Source: Beroe ovata (taxonomy: Eukaryota; Ctenophora; Nuda; Beroida; Beroidae). From it: a DNA stretch of 64,000 bases. Below the pieces are notes generated by a model, which was not told where the DNA came from, did no database searches, and saw nothing but the letters and a program-made list of their open reading frames with translations. Both the position numbers and the translations under genes were made by a program. Shown here piece by piece: positions 48,820 through 59,300 of this stretch (position 1 is its first letter; each line of letters begins with the position of its first letter). Location: positions 116,670-180,669 of the forward strand of contig CAMPET010000099.1 of assembly GCA_946803715.1 (NCBI GenBank), given 5' to 3'.

Positions 48820-49053
48820 TGCTATTTTCCTGCTAAGAAGACGGAAAGAGGTCAGGGATTGAAGGAGGGAACAGACGAAATAGTAGACATGAAATATCAG
48901 GAAGGATAGCCAAAACAAGAAAACAAGCTGACAATTATAAAACTAGTAATACAAAAATTAACCGTGATAAAACTTCAATATCATATCAACCAAAATTCAC
49001 TTGATTCACTAAATAATGCATAAAACAAAATGCTCAATTATAATCTGATCTCA

Positions 49054-50082
49054 CTAAAACCTGAAGTCCTTTCTCAGATAGTACTGCGACGTATCCCAGA
49101 GCTTCTGAACGTCCTTCATACACCCCTCTAACAACAACAACCCAATTTCATCCACACTCGCTAACATGTCCTTACTGACAGCTCGACAGTCATCCATCGC
49201 TATCTGCTCCAATCGATCACAGTTCTCAATGACGTGTCGCACTGATTGATCATTGACACGCCAACAACTCGATATTTTCAAGATACGAAGTCGCGGACAT
49301 TTCACCAGTTTCGATATTGAAACATCCGATACTTTGTAGCATTTGTTAACGTTTAGGCACTCTAGAGTAGCGTTAAACCAGGATATACATTCCGATATCG
49401 ATTGATCGGTTGTGTACCATGTTCCCGCAATGGAAAGCACGCGGATTGGGGCGTGTGAGAGACACGTTAGACATTCGTGATTGAAATTCCGACTCCAGTT
49501 AGCAATGAGAATTTCTAGTTTATCAAGAATAGTAGCGTCGTCGTGTTCTGGTTTGAAAGCTGATCCATTGACTCTAATACAGCCACTAATATTGAGAAGC
49601 TTGATGTCCGGGTTTAAAGATATAAAAGTTCGGAGGACGACATTGGTTAATGCATCGCTACAGTTTGACACATCGAGAAAATGCAAATTTCCCGTTTTAA
49701 GGGCGAGATTCTGCAACTGACTCTCCTTCAACTGTTTCCGGGTTTTATCGGAAATGATAAGACACCGTGTAGTGTGGAAAAATGATTCCACAAGATCAAA
49801 TAGTGAGCGACAAGTGAGAAGGAGTTGGTGAAGGGAGGAGACGTCTAAATATGGGAGAATGTGGTCATGGAGAGTCTCGCAATCGATTCGGGAGAGGAGA
49901 GGAGTGGTGTCAACACGATGGTTGGTGGTGTCAACACGATGGGTGGCGGTGTCAGCGATTTGAGAAGTGGTTTCAGCGATGTGAGGAGTGGCGTCAAGTC
50001 TACGGACACTGGTGTCAATGCTGGCGTCAGTAGATTTTGAGCTGGTGTCGGTAAGAGAGAAACTGGAATCACGTAGGAACAT
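49054..50082 (-). CDS. F-box / leucine-rich-repeat protein
   Basis: One exon, 342 residues. A Thr/Asp-rich repetitive N-terminus (repeats of HRVDTT, about residues 25-65) precedes an F-box-like segment (ETLHDHILPYLDVSSLHQLLLTCRSLFDLV). Cys-containing leucine-rich repeats of the FBXL/AMN1 type follow (LEFLxxxxC pattern: FLDVSNCSDALTN, LLNISGCIRV, CLNVNKCYKVSDVSI, ILKISSCWRVNDQSV, QIAMDDCRAVSK). The likely role is a substrate receptor for an SCF ubiquitin ligase. It lies 234 bases upstream of SmE on the same strand. Which FBXL family member it is cannot be decided. Confidence 0.8.
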   Translation of the reverse strand: MFLRDSSFSLTDTSSKSTDASIDTSVRRLDATPHIAETTSQIADTATHRVDTTNHRVDTTPLLSRIDCETLHDHILPYLDVSSLHQLLLTCRSLFDLVESFFHTTRCLIISDKTRKQLKESQLQNLALKTGNLHFLDVSNCSDALTNVVLRTFISLNPDIKLLNISGCIRVNGSAFKPEHDDATILDKLEILIANWSRNFNHECLTCLSHAPIRVLSIAGTWYTTDQSISECISWFNATLECLNVNKCYKVSDVSISKLVKCPRLRILKISSCWRVNDQSVRHVIENCDRLEQIAMDDCRAVSKDMLASVDEIGLLLLEGCMKDVQKLWDTSQYYLRKDFRF

Positions 50083-50338
50083 CTATCTGCCCAGTGCCCA
50101 TCAGACCTGTGAAATGAACATAAGATGAAACATAATACAGAAAATAGTTGTGGATTACTCATCAACTTATCAATAATCACCTAGGTCAAATAAAATACTG
50201 TGATAATCAGAAGATAAACATCAAAATCACAATACATTTATATTTACCGTCATTTCATCATCTGCTCGACTCTCAGCAAGTACTCGATCATGATCAACTA
50301 AACACACACACGCACGGTCAATGGTAACTGTCCTGTGT

Positions 50339-51154
50339 TCAGTCGCTATCGGAATCAGAACTGATGTCAAGGTCCTGACTGAGCATGTTCATCAATGCAT
50401 CACCCGATGCAACCCCCTCCTGTTTGATGTTTGGTTCCCCCAATGGTGTTATCATGACATTGGACGGTTCTCTCATGCTGGGAATATTGTCATTTTGCTG
50501 GGAGTCAATGGACGGTTTCTTGTGAGGCAAGTCATCGTTATCCGATTCTGAACTACTGTCTGATTCTGACGCACTTGATTCTGATGAGAGGTTGTTGGAT
50601 GAGGCGAAGTTCGGCTGTTTCACTTGAGTCGGGACGAATGTGTCTGGCGGGGTAGGTTGGGTGATCTGATCTTCTTTGTCAGATAGACAAGGAACAGCGG
50701 AGGAGTTAGTTTTCTGTGCTGAGGGAAGAGTGGAGGGCGGCGGGGTGGGCGGATCGGGGGACTCCACACTGAGAAGAGGAGATGACGTGCTGCTCTCCTC
50801 CTTCTTATTGGTTATCTTCTTCTTCTTTATACTCCTGTGCTTCTTCACTCGGATCATGTTACTCACCTTCTCCAGGTAGACTGTACCTGTGCTCTTGTCC
50901 ACGATAAGGAAGCAGTCCTTGAACGCGGGCTGCTTGCTCCCCTTGAACTCTGAGCTCTCGTCTGTATCCGTGTGAGGGAGTGACAGGGTCACGTCCTTGT
51001 TTTCTATCTTCATCTGACCAGGTTGGGAGGGGTCAATGGACGCGGGTTTGAAGTCGTACTGCACTGCATGGATGAGATCGGAGGGAATTTTATCCCATGT
51101 TGAGCCGAGTTTTAGGGAGTAAGTGGCACCAGAGGCCAGCCCACTGCTGTCCAT
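50339..51154 (-). CDS. ELL-associated factor (EAF family)
   Basis: One exon, 271 residues. The N-terminal EAF domain is recognisable (LKLGSTW, HAVQYDFKPASID, VTLSLPHTD, AFKDCFLIVDKSTGTVYLEK). The C-terminal half is Pro/Ser-rich and ends in an acidic Ser/Asp transactivation-like tract (SSESDNDD, DISSDSDSD). EAF proteins bind ELL and stimulate RNA polymerase II elongation in the super/little elongation complexes. An acceptor-like TTTCTCTATAG ends two bases before the ATG. The gene sits 256 bases upstream of the F-box gene. Confidence 0.92.
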   Translation of the reverse strand: MDSSGLASGATYSLKLGSTWDKIPSDLIHAVQYDFKPASIDPSQPGQMKIENKDVTLSLPHTDTDESSEFKGSKQPAFKDCFLIVDKSTGTVYLEKVSNMIRVKKHRSIKKKKITNKKEESSTSSPLLSVESPDPPTPPPSTLPSAQKTNSSAVPCLSDKEDQITQPTPPDTFVPTQVKQPNFASSNNLSSESSASESDSSSESDNDDLPHKKPSIDSQQNDNIPSMREPSNVMITPLGEPNIKQEGVASGDALMNMLSQDLDISSDSDSD

Positions 51155-51861
51155 CCCTATAGAGAAATTTGCTGTTAGACACTGAGAGTGAAGACATCCT
51201 TATGAGTCGGGATATATTAAATTGCTAGAGTACCACGGTAATACATGATTTGTATTCATGAATCGCATTCAAAACATTGAGGCAGAATAAAATAGCTATC
51301 GCAATTTAGCAGAAGCAAGAGTGAATTTATATCCCAGTAGTCTGTTTCATGAATTTAGTAGAATAGGTACTATCAGTCAGTACTATGATGTTTAAAAAGT
51401 AAGGTCTTGTAGGCGTTCTTGTTAACGGAGAATAAATAAATAAAGAATGAAAATATTTGCTCCTATCTTAAAATTCACAGACAACTGGAAAACCAGGAAC
51501 AATGAAATAAGTTTCCCTACGAAACACTTTTCTTCTCGACTCAAGTCTCTATCAAGTAATAGAACAGTGTATTATGATTCAAACAATTCAGGAATCAGTC
51601 AAAGAACAAAGACGGCTGACACACTAAATAATTGATCAATTGTGTATCAAATTCTGACTTGAGTAATCCTTTGACCGGATAAATATGCGTATCAATATTT
51701 AGATTCATGAGTGTAGCCTCTGTCTCTTATGTTTTTCAGAGCTATGCTTGACCTTCAAAAAATCACTCACATCCTACTTCCCACTTTGAATAATTTACTT
51801 CACAATTGTAGTGATCCATGTTAGATATGTACAAAACGGTCACAACGAGTGCAATCCTTTC
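51155..51861. other. Spacer between EAF and TIA1 genes
   Basis: AT-rich, no gene recognised; it would contain the TIA1 3' UTR and the EAF leader. Confidence 0.5.
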
Positions 51862-53058
51862 TCACGAAGTTATATCACTATATTGATGACTGGTGTCACT
51901 CTGTGAATGCGAGTTATTGGATGTTTCAGTATTGCTGGGATTTTGATCTCCCCACTCAGCTGCTGAGTACTGTTGTCCAGGTGATGAATACTGCTGTACA
52001 CCAGGAGGAGTGTAGTGCTGTCCACAAAACTGATTTGGGTCCATGTACTGGTAGTACTGTTGGTAATACTGATTCCAATAATTCTGAACATATTGAGTAT
52101 AGTTCTGGTTCTGGCCACCAGCACCACCATATGCCTGTTGCTGATCATTGTTATTCATTGTTTGGGGTTTCCCTGCGTTGTTGTGAGGGTTGTATTCTTT
52201 GCCCCAGAAACATTTAATATATGAATCTTTGAGTGCATTACCATGGAGTTTACTTATGCACATGGCAGCCTCCTCATGTGTTGACATTCGGACAAAGGCA
52301 TAGCGCTTATCCACAAACAGCTTTACGTCTACAATATTGCCATTCTCACCAACCAGCTCCCTCAAGTCAGAGTCTGATACTTCATCAGGTAAGTTACCAA
52401 AATAAACAGTTGTGTTGGTTGGAGTAGATGAGTTCAGTGCTTCTGAATATGATATTTGTTTATAACCAGCTCCACGGACACTTGCAGGATTATCACCATC
52501 CCCTGGACCTTTTCTTGATGCCCAATTGGTTCTTATTTGACGGCTCCCAATAAACTGATTATTCATTTCCTCAATGGCCTTCTCTGCCTCTTCTTTATTG
52601 CTGAATGATAAAAATGCAAACCCCTTAGATTTCCCAGTATTGTTGTCCTTCATTATACGTACAGAAGTGAGTTTTCCATATGCCTGAAAAGCTTTTGCCA
52701 AATCAGTTGATTGAATTTCAGGACTCAAATCTCCAACAAAAATATGATAGTCATTTGACAAGTCCCTCTTTTGATTGGTTTTATTGGTTGCAAACCTTAC
52801 AATTATATTTTTGTCAAAAATTCTTCTATCATTCATTGCAGCTCTAGCATGGTCAGCATCTTCACGCTTCTTAAATTCAACAAAAGCATATGGATCTTGA
52901 CCTGGTGTCTCTGGGAAAACTTTACATGAACTAATGTCACCATATTTAGAAAACAGTTCTGACAAAAGCTCTTCAGACACCTTGGGATGAAGATGTCCTA
53001 TGTACAAGCTTTTTGGAGCATCCTGATCATCATAAAATTCTATCTCACCACAGGACAT
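51862..53058 (-). CDS. TIA1: TIA-1/TIAR-type RNA-binding protein
   Basis: One exon, 398 residues, with three RRMs and a Gln/Asn/Tyr-rich prion-like tail as in TIA1/TIAR. RRM1 spans about residues 15-92 (SLYIGHL, YAFVEF), RRM2 about 104-182 (HIFVGDLS, KGFAFLSF) and RRM3 about 215-290 (TVYFGNLP, YAFVRM). The family binds U-rich RNA, regulates 5' splice-site choice and translation, and nucleates stress granules. The ATG is preceded, two bases upstream, by a splice-acceptor-like sequence with a TACTAAC branch motif (53073-53079 on the complement). Vertebrate and insect TIA1 genes have many introns, so the lack of any here is notable. Confidence 0.95.
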   Translation of the reverse strand: MSCGEIEFYDDQDAPKSLYIGHLHPKVSEELLSELFSKYGDISSCKVFPETPGQDPYAFVEFKKREDADHARAAMNDRRIFDKNIIVRFATNKTNQKRDLSNDYHIFVGDLSPEIQSTDLAKAFQAYGKLTSVRIMKDNNTGKSKGFAFLSFSNKEEAEKAIEEMNNQFIGSRQIRTNWASRKGPGDGDNPASVRGAGYKQISYSEALNSSTPTNTTVYFGNLPDEVSDSDLRELVGENGNIVDVKLFVDKRYAFVRMSTHEEAAMCISKLHGNALKDSYIKCFWGKEYNPHNNAGKPQTMNNNDQQQAYGGAGGQNQNYTQYVQNYWNQYYQQYYQYMDPNQFCGQHYTPPGVQQYSSPGQQYSAAEWGDQNPSNTETSNNSHSQSDTSHQYSDITS

Positions 53059-54133
53059 ATCTGTAATGGGCAGTTAGTAAGAAAGACTATACCAAACATA
53101 CAAAAACCAACTACTTGTCCAACATTCATGACAAGGGAGAGTATACCTGACCAATAAAGTGGAAACTTCCGCTATATCTGACTTCTTTTTATCAACTGTA
53201 AAAGGATAATNGGTGAGCCTTCTGATCCGCCATACTCCTGTTCTTCCGCCTGTAAGAAAAGGCAGAAGGAAGGAAAAGACACATAATTGTTAGCAATTGT
53301 AAGCAGTTTCTACTGTAAAGTGCATCTTTCCTTCTGTTCCCTTTTTGTTCCATGTGTACATGTACTGTCAACTGTACACATACCAGTTACCAAGTAAATC
53401 AAATAAAGATGAAATAGAATCTGGAATAAATAAATGATAAAATTTCAAAAATCAAAAGTACATTCAACACTGTGAAACAATATGCTGAGAATGTCTTTGC
53501 ACGCGCACTATAACTAATCTATTCGGATTGCATAGTGCCATAGTGTCATAACTCATAACTCGATCATAAGCCGGGCCCACTGCGACATGACGCGAGCTTG
53601 CTAGATGTCATGTTATGATCTTCCGATCCAGTGCAGTGTCCACTGTTTCTCGCGCGGCGCGCGCGCCTTCATCAAAGGCCGAAATATGTTGATCATCTTG
53701 TAGGATTTCACCCTACCCTTGCTGGACATTGACATTGCTTTAAGTGGCGCTATTATTAAAAAATAATTTGATCTCTTGCATTACATATTGGTCTGTCAAT
53801 TTTCATTGAGAAATTTTTTGAAAAATATAGGAATTTTTCAAAATTCATTTCATTTATATCATTAAAATTTCTTCAATACATGTCCGCTTATTGTTTAGGT
53901 AATGGTATGTCGAATTGTATCATCATAATTATAGCACTGGGTTAGCCTGTGCACTGTGATTTAATGTTTTTGGTTGATATATGTAGCAGTGGTTATGTAA
54001 TTTGTTTATTCTCCCCACCTGTGCATTGAAACTAATAATCAAGTATGGATGTAACTATGTATTTACTTTGCCAAACATTAACACACTTACATGATATCTT
54101 TTAGGAGCTCCCAATCTTAACTCTTAAGGTGAT
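53059..54133. other. Divergent promoter region between TIA1 and DDX59-like genes
   Basis: Head-to-head spacer with an N gap at 53211 and a GCGC-rich MITE fragment (about 53600-53735, CGCGCGCCTTCATCAAAGGCC then TTGTAGGATTTCACCCTACC). An acceptor-like ATGATATCTTTTAG lies about 30 bases before the DDX59-like ATG. Confidence 0.6.
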
Positions 54134-55798
54134 ATGCCTAAAAGGCACCGATCAGATTCTGATGATAGCGATACAAGTTCTGTTATTGAATTAAGTGTTG
54201 AACAAAGAAAACCTGAACCTGGTGAGCCAGTTTGTATCATATGTGGTAGATATGGAGCTTATATATGTGATGTTTATGATGTAGATGTTTGCAGTAAAGA
54301 GTGTAAGAGGACATATGGTGCTTCTAAAGTAAGTCCTAATTTTGCCCAATTGTCAACCACGAGTTTTATACCTGTTCCTGCTCCATCTCAGAGACCAGCC
54401 TTACCACAAGAGATACCTTGTTTAAATTGTAATAATAAAGGAATTGTACAAGTTCTTGATGTTGGCAAGGTATGTTCCTTGGCATGCAAAAATTCAGTGA
54501 TTGATCCTGAAATGATTTTGCATGCCCCAAGATATAATGTTAATAGAGACACTTCATCTTTCTCTACTGCAGAGAACAATGTTTTGCGGTCAACATTACA
54601 AATTAGTGTCATTTGTGGTGATGCTCCACCTGTCTGTCTTGACGTCAATGATCTGGGATTACCCAATAATATGGTGGAGAACATTGAAAATTGTGGATTT
54701 TCTTTGCCTACTCCTGTGCAGTCTCAAGTCATTCCTGTGGTGTGTGATGGTAGTGATTTGCTTGCAGTTTCTCCACCTGGCTCTGGCAAGACAGTCTCGT
54801 ACCTCATTCCAATTATCCACAGAGTTCATTACTGGACACAACACTTATCTAAACATTCTCCATTTGCCTTAATTCTCCTCCCTACTCGAGAAATAGCACT
54901 CCAAGTTGAAAACATGGCAAAATTACTATGCAAAGGAATTCCAAATATGAAGACTGGTGCCATTATTGGTGGCATGCCTTTGCCTCATCAGGATTATAGA
55001 CTCAAATGTGGTATTTCAATTATCATTGCTACACCTGGGCGATTATTGGAAATTGATCCAGATTTGTCCCAATGTTACACCATTGTTCTTGATGAATGTG
55101 ATGTTCTTCTTGATTACTCTTTTCATTCTCAGACCCGATCAGTCATGAGAAAGCTCCCTCCTCGACATCAAACGTTGATGTTCTGTTCCATTTTATCTGA
55201 AGAAGTAAGAACCACTGCCAGGCCCCTTCTTTACAACCCAGTTGAAGTCAAAGTTGGTAATCCTGAAACCACAATGAGTAAAGTGAAACAGATAGTTCTT
55301 TGGGTAGAAAATGATCAGAAGAAAAAGAAGCTTCTTTCCATACTTGAAGATGGAAGATTCAGAAAGCCCATGACTCTAATATTTGTAGAATCTAAGCTTG
55401 GGGCTCTCTTGCTAGCAGACTTTCTCATATCTAAAGATATTTTATGTGCAATTATTCATGGAGATAAAACGCAGGAGGATAGAAATAAAATCGTATCCGA
55501 GTTTAAATCTGCCAGATACCCAGTTCTAGTGAGCACTAACATATTAGGTAGGGGTCTTAATCTCTCACTGTCCTCAGTCATACTGTTCGATGTGCCTGCT
55601 TCAATCGACCAGTATATAACTCAGGTCGGAAGGGCGTATAGTCAGAAGAACCCAGGTACAGCGTTTGTCTTTGTGAATGGTGATAATAAGGGACTATTTT
55701 CACATCTAGAAAATTTGTCAAAATCTTGTTCATTCAAGTTACCTCCACAATTACTCAATTCGTCATACCTTGCATATCAGAAGCAAACTTGCAAGTGA
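54134..55798 (+). CDS. DDX59-like DEAD-box protein with HIT-type zinc finger, altered motifs
   Basis: One exon, 554 residues. N-terminal Ser/Asp-rich stretch, then a HIT-type finger (CIICGRYGAYICDVYDVDVCSKEC, about residues 34-58) as in DDX59, and a second similar Cys cluster (CLNCNNKG...VCSLAC). The helicase core keeps the Q motif (GFSLPTPVQ), Walker A (GSGKT), PTRE, TPGR and HGDKTQEDR. Motif II is DECD. Motif III, normally SAT, reads CSI. Motif V reads TNILGRGLNL, and motif VI, normally HRIGRTGR, reads TQVGRAYS. RNA binding and ATP binding are likely retained; ATP-driven unwinding is doubtful. DDX59 is linked to cilia and Hedgehog signalling in vertebrates. Confidence 0.82.
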   Translation: MPKRHRSDSDDSDTSSVIELSVEQRKPEPGEPVCIICGRYGAYICDVYDVDVCSKECKRTYGASKVSPNFAQLSTTSFIPVPAPSQRPALPQEIPCLNCNNKGIVQVLDVGKVCSLACKNSVIDPEMILHAPRYNVNRDTSSFSTAENNVLRSTLQISVICGDAPPVCLDVNDLGLPNNMVENIENCGFSLPTPVQSQVIPVVCDGSDLLAVSPPGSGKTVSYLIPIIHRVHYWTQHLSKHSPFALILLPTREIALQVENMAKLLCKGIPNMKTGAIIGGMPLPHQDYRLKCGISIIIATPGRLLEIDPDLSQCYTIVLDECDVLLDYSFHSQTRSVMRKLPPRHQTLMFCSILSEEVRTTARPLLYNPVEVKVGNPETTMSKVKQIVLWVENDQKKKKLLSILEDGRFRKPMTLIFVESKLGALLLADFLISKDILCAIIHGDKTQEDRNKIVSEFKSARYPVLVSTNILGRGLNLSLSSVILFDVPASIDQYITQVGRAYSQKNPGTAFVFVNGDNKGLFSHLENLSKSCSFKLPPQLLNSSYLAYQKQTCK

Positions 55799-56092
55799 TA
55801 ATAATAATATGTGATGATAAAGCATTGTTTCATGTGTTTTGGCAATTCTTTTTATACATTGATACTTCTTCTGAATGCTGTCTGATCATACTTCCATTAG
55901 TTTATTGTAACTTCATGTCTAAAGCCGACGGTGGTAGGGGGCGCTTTTAATCATGAAATGTTTTTGTTTCAAACGTCGTCAGCATGAGTTAGGTTGGTGT
56001 GGGGTATGGGTCGATTTTTGTGGACCGAGGTCCTGTATGCCCCTGTATATGGATGGCTGTTTGCATTGACTTTATCTCATGACAGGAACAGG

Positions 56093-57864
56093 ATGGCTGA
56101 TCATGGCTATGGTGGCGAGCAGGGCGATAACTCCGACCTAAGTACATCAGGTTAGTTCAGCCTATCAATATGTTTCATTTGTGGAAACACGCAGTATCAA
56201 ATCCCAAATATCTTGTTACAGTTGATAATTTACCAACTTTCATTTGTTCAGATGTGTATAACTATAACTACAACGATGCTTCATCTTACACTCAACAGTA
56301 CACGTACAAGCCCGATGTACATACAAACACAGCGTCCCAAGATGATAGTTCGTACACATACGACCCTAACGCCCGATACAGCACTTATCAAGAGGGCGGG
56401 GACCAGCAGCAACCCGAGCAGCAACAATCACAGCAGCACTCATCCCAATCGTCGTATAACCAGTACGACCAGAGCAACTATAGTCAGAATGAATACGATC
56501 AGGGTGACCCGAGTCCTTACATTCAAACTTACACCAAAAACAAGACAGCGACGTATACCGAGGGCAATCAGGCTGGCTATAGTGAGAACAAGCAGCAAAG
56601 TAATTACAATAACAACCAGGGTAATTACCAGAATTACCAAGGTGATTATCAGGGTAACCAAGACAACAGTTACCAAGGAAACCAGGATTCGTATCAGGGT
56701 AATTACAATTACGGTGGTGATAATTACCATGGTTCGCGAGGAGGTGGTGGTGGTGGTGGTGGTGGCTATGATCGAGGGCGCGGTGGCGGTGGCAGGGGTG
56801 GGTGGGGTAACCAAGGTTACCGGTCCGATGACGGTCCACCGTCTAAAAAGAGAAAGATAATTGACGATGTTTACCGGTTTATCGTTCCCACTCGAACTGT
56901 GCGAGTCATTATTGGTAAGGGTGGTGAAACAATCAAGGGGATCAAAGCGATGGTGCCAGATTCCAAGGTATCGATATACGCGCAGGGCACGAATAACACA
57001 GAGATACCCAATAACGCTTGTGATCGTGTGATGAGTGTACAATGCCCCTTAGACTCGCTTAGCAGAATCCTGACTGAACTCATCCCCAAGATGCAGATGA
57101 TAGAAGGAGGTGAGAATATTGCTCATTTTGTAAGAATGACTGACGGTATGAACTTTATCTTAGCTTCCTATTCTCGTCTATCTGAACTCTGTTTTCCAGG
57201 AAAGTTAGATGTTCGCCTCCTCGTTCCACATCACTCGTGTAGTGCTGTTATCGGGCAGAAGGGAGCAAACATCAAACAGATCAAGGAAGAGACTGGGAGT
57301 GCGTTTGTCGGTGTCTATAACGATGCGCTCCCTAATAGCGATGAGCACGTGGTAAAAGTGATAAATCAAGATCTCCCGGGATGCGTGGAGGCTGTGTTCA
57401 GAGTGTGTCAGAGTATCGTCGATTCCAAGGGACAAGATCACGTGACTTTCTACGATCCGCAAGTGTGGAGCAAGGGCGAGCACGGTGACACTGGGAGTTT
57501 CCAGGAGACAGCAGGGAGTTTTGGAGATGACCGAGGGGGGAGGGGGCGAGGATTTGTGGGTGGACGCGGGTTTAGAGGGGGGAGAGGAGGAGGGAGGGGT
57601 GGCCGGGGTGGTTACTACCATGGTGGTGGCGGTGGTGGGGGTTACGGCGGGAATTACAATGATAATAGCGGCTTCTATAACAAGCAGGCGTACCATGGTG
57701 GCGGTGGTGAGAGTGAGAACCAGGCAGCTGGTGGCGGTGGTGGCTCGTATAACTATGACCCGGAAACTGATTACTCTGGCCCGGATAACAGTAACAATAA
57801 CAATGCTCCTCCTCCTTCGAGTAAAGAAGGGGCGGATAACTACGTGTCCTATCCTAGCTATTAG
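56093..57864 (+). CDS. hnRNP K-like protein with prion-like N-terminus and RGG boxes
   Basis: Three exons: 56093-56150, 56252-57109, 57200-57864. The exon junctions restore DVYNYNYN and GGKLDVRLLV. An N-terminal Gln/Tyr/Asn/Ser-rich domain (about residues 15-190, with repeats like YQGNYQ and NYNNNQ) resembles the FUS/EWS type. An RGG block and an NLS-like KKRK follow. KH1 has VRVIIGKGGETIKGIK, KH2 has SAVIGQKGANIKQIKEETG; both keep the GxxG loop. The C-terminal region is RGG/GGGY-rich. Vertebrate hnRNP K has three KH domains and no such N-terminus; here the third KH is absent. The expected role is in nuclear RNA processing and granules. A short exon 1 starting MADHGYGGEQ was chosen because it splices in frame. 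Confidence 0.85.
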
Positions 57865-58590
57865 ATATTTGTTATCCGATGTAATCTGACGAACACATAC
57901 TAAGCAGTATGTTTAATGCGATATATTCATATTTATTCATTCATTTAAGAACTTTCGTCAATATGTTGATGGAAAACACGACCATTAGAAACACACTGAC
58001 ACATTGTGGATCTGTTTATGTATGTTGGAATCATTGTCGAAACAGCCATTTTATTGCTCTGTTCAGGCGAGAGTTCATCTTAATTTTACTTGAATTTTTT
58101 GAATCTTCGCATATAATTGATTTGAAAGATTGGCTTAACCTATGTAGTATTTTAGTCTACATTATTTTACGCTGTACAACATTCATGTTGAGTTAGTGCA
58201 ACTTCCATGTTGAGTGAGTGCCAACCTTATCTGTGCTTACTTATGATTTAAGCTGAAAAGCGGTGAGGTCAAATTGATCTGTCCCGTGAACATTGTCCCC
58301 GTCACACTAGTAAAGATCATCTCCTGTAACGCGCCGTACAATTCATTTGTACAAAGCAGGAGATTTATTGCAATTGAGTTAGCGCGCACGTCATTGCATC
58401 CATGCATAATATATAGTTTTCATGCGCGGCTTCAAATTTAGCGCGCCGCGCATCTGATGCTAATTTCATTCACCGACGGTCTACATTTCTGTTCAGCTGA
58501 GATATGCTTGGCTCTGCAACTGCGGGGTCTGTGTTCTTTAGAATCGCTCTTAGGAGGAAAGTGACCTGGAGTTCTGTGAGTCAGATGACT

Positions 58591-58821
58591 TTTGCCGGAT
58601 CATGTTATCTGTCCACTGTTTTTTGCGCGCGGCGCGCTTGTCGGATTTTACCCTACCCTTGCTGGCGGGATTTTATCGGGGCGGATTGAAAATCGCGCGC
58701 ACTGCACCGACGGTAGGGTAAAATTCTACAAGCGGCGCGCGCGCGCCTTCATTGATGGCCGGAATGAAGGCACGCGCAAGAAACAGTGGACAAGAAACAG
58801 TGGACAGATAACATCCGGCAA
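58591..58821. mobile_element. MITE interrupted by a second MITE
   Basis: Outer ends TTTGCCGGATCATGTTATCTG...GTCCACTGTT and the inverted AACAGTGGACAGATAACATC...CCGGCAAG. Inside, 58637-58732 is the inverted copy of the 23690-23780 element, with both of its own ends present (TGTCGGATTTTACCCTACC and GTAGGGTAAAATTCTACA). Confidence 0.75.
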
Positions 58822-58869
58822 GATGAGTTCGAAGAACTGGTCTCCGCAGATATCGTTGTGGAGGTCATC

Positions 58870-59300
58870 TCTCAGTGAGTCCCAATCAATCTGGGAAAGA
58901 TGGGCGTTGATGGCATTATAATCGGCCCAATGGATGCCGACAGCTCTGAAGGATCGAAAGGGTCAGAGGGCGCCTCAGATACTGGGACTGTAGTGGTGGG
59001 ATTGAAACCGGGTAGAGCTTCAACAAGTCTATGCTTGGAGAGTTTGGTGTGTTGTACAGTGATATTGAGCACATCTCTCGGTTTGTTTGTGAAGATAAGA
59101 TCAAGGGTGTTGGTACCCCTTGTGGGTTTGCCTACCATTTGAGAGAAAGTTACGATGTATGAAGTCCAGTAGGTAGGTAATTGAATCAGGACTATCACAA
59201 GTGATGTTAGGATCAATTCTACACAACTCCCAATCAATAGAGGGTAGGTTGAAACTTGAAATCTCCTAGGACATAGATGTCGGGCAATCTGTAGTCTTAG
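58870..59300 (-). mobile_element. LINE endonuclease-domain relic
   Basis: Read on the minus strand, this gives VLGDF, WELCRIDPNITCDSPDSI, and SQMVGKPTRGTNTLDLIFTN with a following VQHTKLSKH. That is the pattern of the C-terminal part of the apurinic-type endonuclease of non-LTR retrotransposons (normally GDFN...P.R..N.LDLIFTN...SDH). Frame changes and stops make it non-functional. Confidence 0.75.

Noticed and set aside
56366-57042. Long minus-strand open frames opposite the hnRNP K-like gene
   Set aside because: They are the antisense of low-complexity Gln/Tyr/Gly codons and have no family features.
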